Positions 57,387 through 64,000 of a stretch of DNA of 64,000 bases are shown here, piece by piece. Location of the stretch: the NCBI RefSeq assembly GCF_001584185.1, contig NZ_CP013234.1, positions 3,100,001-3,164,000 of the forward strand, read 5' to 3'. A program made the position numbers and the translations under genes. Source of the DNA: Collimonas pratensis (GTDB taxonomy: Bacteria > Pseudomonadota > Gammaproteobacteria > Burkholderiales > Burkholderiaceae_D). Below the pieces are notes generated by a model that was not told where the DNA came from, made no database searches, and saw only the letters and a list, made by a program, of their open reading frames with translations. Numbering within the stretch: position 1 is the stretch's first letter; each line of letters starts with the position of its first letter.

Positions 57387-57824
57387 CTAGAGGACGACCT
57401 TGCCGCGCATGGCTTTGTCCTTGCCGCGCCGGGTCTTGCTGTCGACGCGCTTAAGCTGGGAACTGCGGCTGGGCGCAGTGGCCCGCCTTTTCTTCTGGAT
57501 CACGGTGACGCTCAGCAGCAGCTCCTGCAGCCTGAGCAAGGCTTCGCCCTTGTTCTTTTCCTGGCTGCGCGACTGCTGCGCCTTAAGCACCAGCACGCCG
57601 TCCTTGGTAATGCGCTGGTCGTTCAAAGCCAGCAGCCTTTCCTTGTAGAACTCGGACAGCGACGACGCCTGGATATCGAAACGCAGATGGATGGCCGAGG
57701 ACACCTTGTTGACATTCTGGCCGCCCGGCCCTTGGGCACGGACGGCGCTGATCTCGATCTCGCTCAAAGGGATGGCGAGCGAATCGGTAATGCGCAGCAG
57801 CTTGTCGTCGTTAAGAGGAAACAT
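57387..57824 (-). CDS. arfB: Alternative ribosome-rescue factor ArfB (YaeJ)
   Basis: This 145-residue peptidyl-tRNA hydrolase rescues stalled ribosomes without a stop codon. The release-factor motif is GPGGQNVNKVSSAIHLRFD, with the catalytic GGQ. A flexible basic C-terminal tail (KKRRATAPSRSSQLKRVDSK ... RGKDKA) enters the empty mRNA channel. The ATG at 57824 is preferred; an ATG two codons earlier is possible. The length is typical of YaeJ. It converges with the phosphoesterase gene. Confidence 0.94.
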   Translation of the reverse strand: MFPLNDDKLLRITDSLAIPLSEIEISAVRAQGPGGQNVNKVSSAIHLRFDIQASSLSEFYKERLLALNDQRITKDGVLVLKAQQSRSQEKNKGEALLRLQELLLSVTVIQKKRRATAPSRSSQLKRVDSKTRRGKDKAMRGKVVL

Positions 57825-57858
57825 GCGCATTATTATAGGGGCAATGACAGGGGCAATG

Positions 57859-58554
57859 TCAGGCCCGGCTGCGCAGATCTTCTAGCAAGCTGCCCGCCGC
57901 CGCCAGTTCCGCTTCATGGCCCGGCTCGCGCCAGGTTTCCGCCAAAGCATCCGCCTGCCATTGCTGCATCGACGGCAGATGCAGCAACCGTGCAGCGTAG
58001 GCTTGCGCAGCCGGACTCAGCTGCAAGCCATAGGTTTGCACCCGGAAGGCGACCGGCGCAAAGAACGCGTCGACAGCGCTAAAGCCGGCGCCAGCCAGGA
58101 AAGGTCCGCCGAAACGCTGCAGACCTTCGCTCCAAAGTTCATCCAGCCGCGCGACATCGCGCGCAAGTGCCGCCGGCACCTGCGCCAGCTTGATCCGGAC
58201 ACCGCAATTCATGGTGCAGTATTCACGCAAGGCGCCAAAGCCGGAATGCATCTCGGCGGCGGCGCAACGGGCCCAGCTCCTGGCTTGTACATCCGCCGGC
58301 CAGACGCCGGCATGGCGCTCTGCCAGATATTCGGTGATGCCGAGCGAATCCCAGACTGCGGTCTCGCCATCTTTCAGGGCGGGCACTTTACCGGTTGGCG
58401 AAAAACTGCGGAAAGCATCCCAATTAGCGCCAATGCCTCCGGCGGAAAACGGCATCAGGCGCTCATTGAACGCCAGGCCGAGTTCACGCATCAGCACCCA
58501 AGGGCGCAAGGACCACGACGAATAATTTTTATTGGCAATATACAGCTCATACAT
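57859..58554 (-). CDS. Glutathione S-transferase family protein
   Basis: The ATG at 58554 gives 231 residues beginning MYELYIANKNYSSWSLRPWV. The thioredoxin-fold N-terminal domain has the putative catalytic Ser in YSSWSLRPW and the glutathione-binding GKVPALKDGETAVWDSLGI. The helical C-terminal domain includes GAGFSAVDAFFAPVAFRVQ. This pattern fits a zeta- or beta-like bacterial GST of the type often annotated as YfcF/GstA. Substrate unknown. Confidence 0.88.
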   Translation of the reverse strand: MYELYIANKNYSSWSLRPWVLMRELGLAFNERLMPFSAGGIGANWDAFRSFSPTGKVPALKDGETAVWDSLGITEYLAERHAGVWPADVQARSWARCAAAEMHSGFGALREYCTMNCGVRIKLAQVPAALARDVARLDELWSEGLQRFGGPFLAGAGFSAVDAFFAPVAFRVQTYGLQLSPAAQAYAARLLHLPSMQQWQADALAETWREPGHEAELAAAGSLLEDLRSRA

Positions 58555-58713
58555 GATGGCAGACACTCCGGTTTGAATTGTTTTGGTTAGGCATGGCCAA
58601 GCTGCAATCTGTACAGCGCTCCGACGAGCTGCCCTCACAGATGCAACAAGGATTTTATATGTTTTCAGGGAAGAATACTCGTGCAACTATGGCATAACCA
58701 TGTCACCTGAGGC

Positions 58714-59364
58714 ATGATGGCTATCGCAGCCGACCATTTGCCAAAAAAAATGAAAACATCTAGTTCCGGACCCCATGCATCCGCCAACGCAAGCGGCCTG
58801 CTGCTGCGCGGATCGCTGTTGCTGCTGGCGCTGGCCGGCAACGCCAGCAACGCCGCCGAGCGCTATCAAATCGATAGCACACATACTTTTTCCTACTTCG
58901 AATACAGCCACTGGGGCTTGTCGATGCAGCGCAGCCGCTTCGACACCACTACCGGCACCATTGAGCTGGACCGCGACAACCAGAGCGGCAGCGTCGAGAT
59001 CGACATCGACGCCGCATCGGTCAGCACCGGCAGCGACGGCTTCAATCAGATCATGCGTTCAGGCGATTATTTCGATAGCGCCAACTTCCCGAAGATCAGC
59101 TTCAAATCGTCCGCCCTGCACTTTGACGGGCCGCAGTTGACGCAAGTGGATGGCGACCTGACCATCAAGGGCATCAGCCATCCGGTCACGCTGCAGATCA
59201 GCAATTTCAATTGCCGCTTCATGCTTATCTACGGCAAGCAAGCCTGCGGCGCCAACGGCTCAGCCAGCATCCTGCGCAGCGATTACAAACTGGGGCGCTA
59301 CGTGCCGTTTGTCAGCGATGCGGTGACCTTGCACATTAGCGTCGAAGCAATCAAGGAATATTGA
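58714..59364 (+). CDS. YceI-family periplasmic lipid-binding protein
   Basis: This protein has up to 216 residues. A hydrophobic signal (LLLRGSLLLLALAGNASNA) precedes the YceI domain, which begins ERYQIDSTHTFSYFEYSHWG. It also has FDTTTGTIELDRDNQSGSV, VDGDLTIKGISHPVTLQI and the paired cysteines FNCRFML and GKQACGAN. YceI proteins form a lipocalin-like barrel that binds polyprenyl lipids in the periplasm. The first Met, the second (58717) or Met13 (58750) are all possible starts; a GAGG site favours the first two. Confidence 0.9.
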   Translation: MMAIAADHLPKKMKTSSSGPHASANASGLLLRGSLLLLALAGNASNAAERYQIDSTHTFSYFEYSHWGLSMQRSRFDTTTGTIELDRDNQSGSVEIDIDAASVSTGSDGFNQIMRSGDYFDSANFPKISFKSSALHFDGPQLTQVDGDLTIKGISHPVTLQISNFNCRFMLIYGKQACGANGSASILRSDYKLGRYVPFVSDAVTLHISVEAIKEY

Positions 59365-59404
59365 AACGGCGCCGGGCCATGGCTGAGCCGCGGCGCCCCC
59401 GGTT

Positions 59405-60463
59405 TCAAAATTGGTGGAGAATGCCGGCGATCACCCCGGTCTGGTTGCTGCCGCTGACGATTTGCTCATCAAAGCCATTGACGCCCAGATTCGAGCCGCC
59501 GCGGTTGCTGGCGTACGACGCCAGCAGATACAGGCTGCTGCGCTTGGACAGGTCGTAAGTTCCCAATAATGCAAAGGTCAGCGGATCGGCCGCACTGCCC
59601 CTGGTGTCGGTATACGCGCTCATTCCGACCATGGAAAATGCAGGAGTCGCCTGGTACTTCAAGCCTCCCCAATACAGATTGGATGCGCGGGAAGACATGT
59701 CGGGGGAAGTCGGTGCAAACCAGCGGTAACCGAAATAGGAGATCACCGATCCGCTGCTGTAGCTGACACCGGCGGCAAGCCGCCTGTCCGCGATGCCCTG
59801 CGATGCATGGGACGTGCCATGACGCTGGTCGAAAGCCAATCCGAAAGCCAGCGCACCGGGTGCATACCGCAAGCCTATGCCCAGTTCACGCCCGATTCTG
59901 GGGGCGCCGGCCATTTCGCCACTATCTTTCAAACTGCCGTCATAGCCGAAACTGTAGAGCCCGGTCATTTCCAGGTCCTGGAATTGGCCATCGTAGCGGA
60001 TGGCGTTGTCGGCGCGGCCGGCCAGCACGGCATCGTGCGTCAACGCCGAGTATGCCGCCATACCCGTCGGATCAAAAGGGTAGATGTAATCGTACAAGGT
60101 ATTGTTACGGCGCCCCAGCGTCACTTGATGGGATTTCCCCGCCAGGCCAACATAGGCGCCACGCCCAAACAAGCGCCCATTCTGGCCGGAGGCGCCGGTG
60201 TCGGAATCAAATCCGCTTTCCAGATGGTAAATGGCCTGCAAACCGCCGCCCAGGTCTTCGCGGCCGCGCAAGCCCCAGCGCGATCCCCACAGGTTGCCCG
60301 AATTGAGATGGCTGCGGCGGCTGGCGTTCCCGTTGGCGTCGGGGACGTTGTTCAACACTTCCAAACCGGTATCGATGACGCCGAACAGCGTGACGCCAGT
60401 TTCGGCGCAGGCGCTGCCGGCCAGCATGGCGGCTAGCGTCGTCATGTAGAATTTTTTCTTCAT
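59405..60463 (-). CDS. Gram-negative porin (OmpC/Porin_4 type)
   Basis: The ATG at 60463 sits behind a strong AGGAGGAG site and gives 352 residues. A signal peptide (KKFYMTTLAAMLAGSACA) is followed by ETGVTLFGVIDTGLEVLNN, the usual start of betaproteobacterial trimeric porins. Conserved strands include RWGLRGREDLGGGLQAIYHL, RGAYVGLAGKSHQVTLGRRN and a C-terminal strand ending in Phe (AGILHQF). It forms a 16-stranded general diffusion pore in the outer membrane. Confidence 0.94.
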   Translation of the reverse strand: MKKKFYMTTLAAMLAGSACAETGVTLFGVIDTGLEVLNNVPDANGNASRRSHLNSGNLWGSRWGLRGREDLGGGLQAIYHLESGFDSDTGASGQNGRLFGRGAYVGLAGKSHQVTLGRRNNTLYDYIYPFDPTGMAAYSALTHDAVLAGRADNAIRYDGQFQDLEMTGLYSFGYDGSLKDSGEMAGAPRIGRELGIGLRYAPGALAFGLAFDQRHGTSHASQGIADRRLAAGVSYSSGSVISYFGYRWFAPTSPDMSSRASNLYWGGLKYQATPAFSMVGMSAYTDTRGSAADPLTFALLGTYDLSKRSSLYLLASYASNRGGSNLGVNGFDEQIVSGSNQTGVIAGILHQF

Positions 60464-60655
60464 TGTTAATCTCCTCCTGGTTGCTTCCCTCTGGATCCGG
60501 CTTCCTGTCTGCAGCCGGCGCAATCGTTGCGGCAATGCTGTCTATGTCATATGCGCCCCTCCCATCGATAGTGCTTAAAGCCGTGACCCGTCCTCGTCCA
60601 CGCAGCGGCGATTCTTTTTTGTCAGCCTTGCGTACGACGCGCACGGCGCATACGG

Positions 60656-61804
60656 CTATAGGCGATACTCAGTGAAAGCCTGCGATCGGCAGGGATTGCG
60701 CGCTATCCACATGGCGCCGGCGCCCGCATCCATCAGGGTCGTCGCCACCGTTGCGTGCCGCCCTTCGGCGTCAGGTTTGCGCAACACGCCGCCCGCATAC
60801 AGAAAATCGCCAGCCAGGACATGCTTGATGCAAGCCCAGTCAATTTTCTGGCTGCCGCGACGTAGCGCCTGCTGCAGCACCGTCTCGACGCGCTGCTGAC
60901 GGTAGAGAGAATCCGGATTGGCCGCCAGGCCAAGTTCGCGCAGCTTGCCGCGGGCAACCGGGCACAGCCAGTGGTCGGCATGCACCAGCAAGCCATGCTG
61001 CGGCGCCTGCCAGAAAATCTCGTCGGGCGCGCACTCCAGGTTGACAGCATCGCCAAGCGCCTGGCCAACGCGGTCGACGCCGGCGTGCGCCAGCATCAGG
61101 TTGCGGGAGCAGAAGCGTCGTGTGCGCCACAGGATTTTCATGGCGCTGCCCATGTCTGGCGCCTCCAGCATCTTGCGCCGCACCAGCGCCAGCGGCACAT
61201 CGGCCAGTTGACGGTAATCACGATCAGAACTCAGGAAGTTACCACTCATCGACAGACCGGCGCCGTTAAAACCGTGCCGCCCCAGCGCCCCCGCTTCGGC
61301 AAACAGCAGCAGATCGGGCTGGTCCGCGCCGTCGCGACGGATCCGCAGGACAATGCCGGTATCGGCGCACTCCTGCCGCCAGTCCCAGTTATGCGCATGC
61401 ATCAAGCGGCCGGCTGCCGCGTGCTCAGGCAATACCACGAGCCCGGTACAGCGGTCCTCAAGCTCCCGGCAAACCATTTTCAAGTCGCTGTGGCAGAACA
61501 TCATCTCGGTACGGCAATTGATCAAGATCACATCTGCCAGCGACACGCCGGCGCCATCGGCAATACCCTGCATTTCATCCAGATAGGCAGAATCGAAACG
61601 CTGGATGACGGCGCGCATTCCGAGCGCCAGCCTGGTCAGACGATCGCCTCCCAGGCCCTGCCGCATCAATTGCCGTCGATACAGGCGCGCGCTGCGTGCA
61701 ACACGCTCCGGCGCGGCACTGCCGTGCTGCCTGCCGCGTTGATAAGCTGTACCGGCGACCTCAATCAAAGGGAAATGGCCAGTATCTGTATCACGCATGT
61801 TCAC
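60656..61804 (-). CDS. C45-type acyltransferase/peptidase (Ntn hydrolase fold)
   Basis: This 382-residue protein resembles acyl-CoA:6-aminopenicillanate acyltransferase. It has the N-terminal IEVAGTAYQRGRQHG segment and the candidate autocatalytic site DRCTGLVV with Cys (about 118). It also has LMHAHNWDW, the NGAGLSMSGNFL block and LDEMQGIADGAGVS. In this family self-cleavage before the Cys exposes the nucleophile. The bacterial substrate is unknown; amide hydrolysis or transfer is likely. It is divergent from a GntR-type regulator, which probably controls it. Confidence 0.78.
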   Translation of the reverse strand: MNMRDTDTGHFPLIEVAGTAYQRGRQHGSAAPERVARSARLYRRQLMRQGLGGDRLTRLALGMRAVIQRFDSAYLDEMQGIADGAGVSLADVILINCRTEMMFCHSDLKMVCRELEDRCTGLVVLPEHAAAGRLMHAHNWDWRQECADTGIVLRIRRDGADQPDLLLFAEAGALGRHGFNGAGLSMSGNFLSSDRDYRQLADVPLALVRRKMLEAPDMGSAMKILWRTRRFCSRNLMLAHAGVDRVGQALGDAVNLECAPDEIFWQAPQHGLLVHADHWLCPVARGKLRELGLAANPDSLYRQQRVETVLQQALRRGSQKIDWACIKHVLAGDFLYAGGVLRKPDAEGRHATVATTLMDAGAGAMWIARNPCRSQAFTEYRL

Positions 61805-61826
61805 CCACAGCCTCGCTCAAAAAAAA

Positions 61827-61965
61827 TTAATCAATCGACAATTTTCCATATCTTGTATTAATTTTTTGATAAATTCAATTTGAAGATGTTTTTTAAGAAC
61901 TCCCTTACAAGAACTGGCTGCCAAAGTCGCTTGCAGAGATGTTTACTCATATGATATTAATCAAT
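61827..61965. promoter_or_regulatory. Candidate regulator sites in the divergent promoter region
   Basis: TTAATCAAT occurs at 61827-61835 and at 61957-61965. The second copy extends to the palindrome TTAATCAATTAA. The two copies flank an A+T-rich region between the acyltransferase and the GntR-type gene. They are plausible operators for that regulator. Confidence 0.35.
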
Positions 61966-62012
61966 TAACATCTATTTGAATGTATTTTTATTAATCACTC
62001 TGCGGCGAGAGA

Positions 62013-62900
62013 ATGAGCAAAATCAAACATCCCAGCGGCCCCAGCCCGTTGCAGCTCGATCTGGCCAATCGATTGATCCAGAAGATCACTACAGGCGAGT
62101 TGCCAGTCGGCACTCACTTGACAGAAGAAAGCCTGGCAAGCCAGTTCGACGTCTCGCGCACGCCGGTCAAAGCAGCACTGCGCCTGGTGGCGCAACAGGA
62201 ACTGCTGGATTACCACGTCAACAGCGGCTATTTCGTCAGCGCCAACACCAGCCCGCAGCCAGTCCCGAGCATCTTTGTCGCCGGCATCAGCGGCGATGCC
62301 CTGTATCAGCAGATGATCGACGACCGCAAGCACAGGCTGCTGGCCGACACCATGACAGAAACCGATTTTCTGGAGCAGTACCCAGTGTCGCGCAGCCTGC
62401 TCAGAGGTACGCTGGTGCGCATGGCGGCAGATGGCTTGATCGAAAAGCGGCGCGGCCAGGGCTGGAACTTCCCGCCTATCGTCAGCGCTCCGGAGCTGAT
62501 CACCGAAAGCTATCAGTTCCGCATCGCCGTGGAATGCGCCGGCCTGCTGGAAAACAGCTTCAAGGCCGACGCCGGCCAGCTAAGCAACAGCCGCCTGGCG
62601 CATGAGAAGCTGCTGCAACAGGCGGAAGCCGAATATTCTGCCGCGGCTTTTTTTACTCTCAATGCGGCATTTCACGAAATGCTGGCCCGCTTCTCCAACA
62701 ATCGTTTCGTCCTGCAGGCAGTTCAGCAGCAAAACCAGTTCGCTCGGCTTGATGAGCACCTGGCGCTTTACCACGCCCCACGCCAGATTGATTCCTGCAG
62801 GGAGCACTTGCAGATCATCGAGGCGCTGGAACACGGCAACAAGGAATGGGCATCTGCCTTAATGAAGCATCATTTGACAGTCGCCCGGGACACTAAATAG
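62013..62900 (+). CDS. GntR-type transcriptional regulator with two winged-helix segments and FCD-like domain
   Basis: This 295-residue protein has the N-terminal GntR helix-turn-helix QKITTGELPVGTHLTEESLA followed by FDVSRTPVKAALRLV (about 25-65). A second segment, about 85-150 (LLADTMTETDFLEQYPVSRS, then LLRGTLVRMAADGLIEKRRG), again looks like a winged helix. A C-terminal helical ligand domain of FCD type follows (FHEMLARFSNN; DEHLALYHAP; HLQIIEALEHGNKEWASALM with a final HH). The His in FHEM and HLQII would bind metal or acid ligands. It probably regulates the divergent acyltransferase gene. Confidence 0.85.
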   Translation: MSKIKHPSGPSPLQLDLANRLIQKITTGELPVGTHLTEESLASQFDVSRTPVKAALRLVAQQELLDYHVNSGYFVSANTSPQPVPSIFVAGISGDALYQQMIDDRKHRLLADTMTETDFLEQYPVSRSLLRGTLVRMAADGLIEKRRGQGWNFPPIVSAPELITESYQFRIAVECAGLLENSFKADAGQLSNSRLAHEKLLQQAEAEYSAAAFFTLNAAFHEMLARFSNNRFVLQAVQQQNQFARLDEHLALYHAPRQIDSCREHLQIIEALEHGNKEWASALMKHHLTVARDTK

Positions 62901-62975
62901 CGGTGTATTTATAGATGCAAAAGAGCCAATGGGGGGGATTTCCATGCATATATCTGAATTCGTTTACCTTGCGGA

Positions 62976-63259
62976 CTAGGGCCTGTTAACAATTAATTTG
63001 GGAGATGCGTTCTCACCAAAACGTGTGCTGGCAAGGCGCGTGGCGTAGCTGGGGCTGAAGCCCCAGCAAGCCATGCAACGCGGCCAGCGCACGTTTTGGT
63101 GGGAACCCTCCGGGAACGGCTGCAGGCGTCACATGCCGTCGTTACTTGGGGCGGCCATCCGCCTCCTTGCCGTAGCACCGCTACGTCGCGTCGTCGCGCC
63201 TAGGCCTGTAACGCCTGCCGCACGTTCGCACTCCCAAATTAATTGTTAACAGGCCCTAG
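62976..63259. mobile_element. 284-bp MITE with perfect 29-bp terminal inverted repeats
   Basis: The ends, 62976-63004 and 63231-63259, are exact inverted complements (CTAGGGCCTGTTAACAATTA and onward). The outermost CTAG is self-complementary and is probably a 4-bp target duplication, leaving 25-bp inverted repeats proper. The interior is G+C-rich, carries a perfect hairpin (TGGGGCTGAAGCCCCA) and codes for nothing convincing. The size, ends and target suit a non-autonomous derivative of an IS, perhaps IS5-like, mobilised in trans. Confidence 0.85.
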
Positions 63260-63302
63260 ATCTGCTACACAAAAAGCGTTCTCTTGCAGCGCAGCCTGAA
63301 AC

Positions 63303-63327
63303 GGACTAAACTAATCGAACTTAGTCC
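63303..63327. promoter_or_regulatory. Candidate operator of the Phd-VapC operon
   Basis: GGACTAA and TTAGTCC form a perfect 7-bp inverted repeat spaced 11 bp apart, ending 13 bp before the antitoxin ATG. Antitoxins of this class repress their own operon from such sites. Confidence 0.5.
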
Positions 63328-63340
63328 AACTAAAGATGTC

Positions 63341-63586
63341 ATGCAAACCTTCAACATCCACGAAGCCAAGACGCATTTATCCCGCCTGGTAGAGCAAGCT
63401 GCCAAGGGCGAATCTTTCGTCATCGCCAAGGCCGGAAAACCGTTGGTCAAGGTAATGGCACTCAATGCGCCAGAAGCAAGCCAGCTAATGCGGCTGGGTT
63501 TCATGGAAGGCCAGATCGCCGTACCGGATGACTTCGACCGCATGGGCGGCAGCGAGATCGAACAACTGTTTGACGGCGATGCATGA
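63341..63586 (+). CDS. Phd/YefM-family antitoxin
   Basis: The ATG at 63341 gives 81 residues starting MQTFNIHEAKTHLSRLVEQA, the Phd/YefM DNA-binding and dimerisation fold; GESFVIAKAGKPLVKVMAL follows. The C-terminal part (DFDRMGGSEIEQLFDGDA) is acidic and would wrap around the toxin. Its stop overlaps the toxin start (ATGA), so the two are co-translated. It neutralises the PIN toxin and probably represses the operon. Confidence 0.9.
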   Translation: MQTFNIHEAKTHLSRLVEQAAKGESFVIAKAGKPLVKVMALNAPEASQLMRLGFMEGQIAVPDDFDRMGGSEIEQLFDGDA

Positions 63587-63969
63587 AGTTGCTGCTGGAT
63601 ACGCATTTGCTTCTATGGGCTGCGGGAACCCCCGATCGCTTATCGGCGCCCGCGCTTGCCCTGATCGGTTCTCAGGAAAATGAACTGTTCTTCAGCGCCG
63701 CTAGCCTGTGGGAAATTGCCATCAAGCGTGGCCTCGGACGCAGCGATTTCCAGGTTGATGCACGGTTGTTGCGGCGCGGCCTGCTGGACAATGGCTATAG
63801 CGAGCTGGTGATCGACAGCGAGCACGCCGTGGCGATCGACAGCCTGCCTCCCATTCACAAAGATCCGTTTGACCGCATTCTGGTCGCCCAGGCGACCGTC
63901 GAGGGCATCCTCCTGTTGACCGTCGATTCACTGGTTGCACAATACCCCGGGCCTATCCGGTTGATGTAA
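63583..63969 (+). CDS. VapC-type PIN-domain ribonuclease toxin
   Basis: This 128-residue PIN-domain toxin has the acidic residues of the metal site: Asp6 in MKLLLDTHLLLWA, Glu in AASLWEIAIKRGLG, and Asp residues in HKDPFDRILVAQA and LLTVDSLV. VapC toxins cleave specific RNAs such as tRNA. It pairs with the Phd-type antitoxin immediately upstream. The gene is complete and lies beside the MITE. Confidence 0.92.
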   Translation: MKLLLDTHLLLWAAGTPDRLSAPALALIGSQENELFFSAASLWEIAIKRGLGRSDFQVDARLLRRGLLDNGYSELVIDSEHAVAIDSLPPIHKDPFDRILVAQATVEGILLLTVDSLVAQYPGPIRLM

Positions 63970-64000
63970 ACGAAGTCCTGCCCCCAACTAGCCGTTGCCT

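Noticed and set aside
63001..63230. Coding capacity inside the MITE
   Set aside because: Only short frames with no motif occur; the stretch is dominated by hairpins.

Overview
The window looks like chromosomal DNA of a betaproteobacterium of the order Burkholderiales, most likely Oxalobacteraceae close to Collimonas. This rests on the style of the housekeeping genes (lysC, tilS-accA, cysS, lpxH, cysE, rlmB, rnr), an AA10 chitin-active monooxygenase, an OmpC-type porin and a galactofuranose importer. The genus is inferred from protein character, not from a marker gene.

Region 1 (1-28.7 kb) is accessory and almost wholly on the minus strand. In transcription order it holds: a di-haem MauG-type peroxidase; a compact type II secretion/type IV pilus-like machine (gspG, gspF, gspE, then pilM-, pilN-, pilO- and pilP-like genes, a TPR-secretin-cohesin gene broken by three frameshifts, and three pseudopilins); a 2761-residue exported protein of about eleven tandem 215-residue units; an 1864-residue exported Kelch/RHS protein with a cysteine-rich tip; an A+T-rich exported TPR-like protein; and a truncated, frameshifted IS5-type transposase. 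The two giant proteins have Sec-type N-termini and lie directly downstream of the secretion genes. They may be its cargo, but this is inference. On the right the region ends in a run of GGTAACC-type repeats bounded by a near-perfect inverted repeat. A tRNA 3'-end fragment and a terminator follow, which looks like the scar of tRNA-targeted integration.

Region 2 (28.8-36.6 kb) has a small lipoprotein, a BON-domain periplasmic protein and the ytfQ-ytfR-ytfT-yjfF galactofuranose ABC importer. Next comes a decayed patch (a C-terminal remnant of a YedK/HMCES-type gene, a 54-residue protein and a frameshifted alpA-like regulator) that ends at tRNA-Ser(GCT).

Region 3 (36.8-50.4 kb) is core genome: lysC; accA-tilS; cysS with a base-excision glycosylase; two cyclophilins and lpxH; yceH and cysE; rlmB and rnr; and tRNA-Leu(CAG) behind a consensus promoter.

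Region 4 (50.6-64 kb) is mixed: an AA10 monooxygenase; a MASE1-PAS sensor without an output domain, coupled to an alpha/beta hydrolase with a cysteine nucleophile elbow; a PlpD-type patatin; a membrane metallophosphoesterase; arfB; a glutathione transferase; a YceI protein; a porin; and a C45-type acyltransferase divergent from a GntR-type regulator with two winged-helix segments. Last come a 284-bp MITE with perfect 29-bp ends (including a CTAG duplication) and a Phd-VapC toxin-antitoxin pair.

Single-base frame breaks recur in region 1 and in the alpA patch. They are either real decay or indel errors of the assembly; sequence alone cannot tell which.
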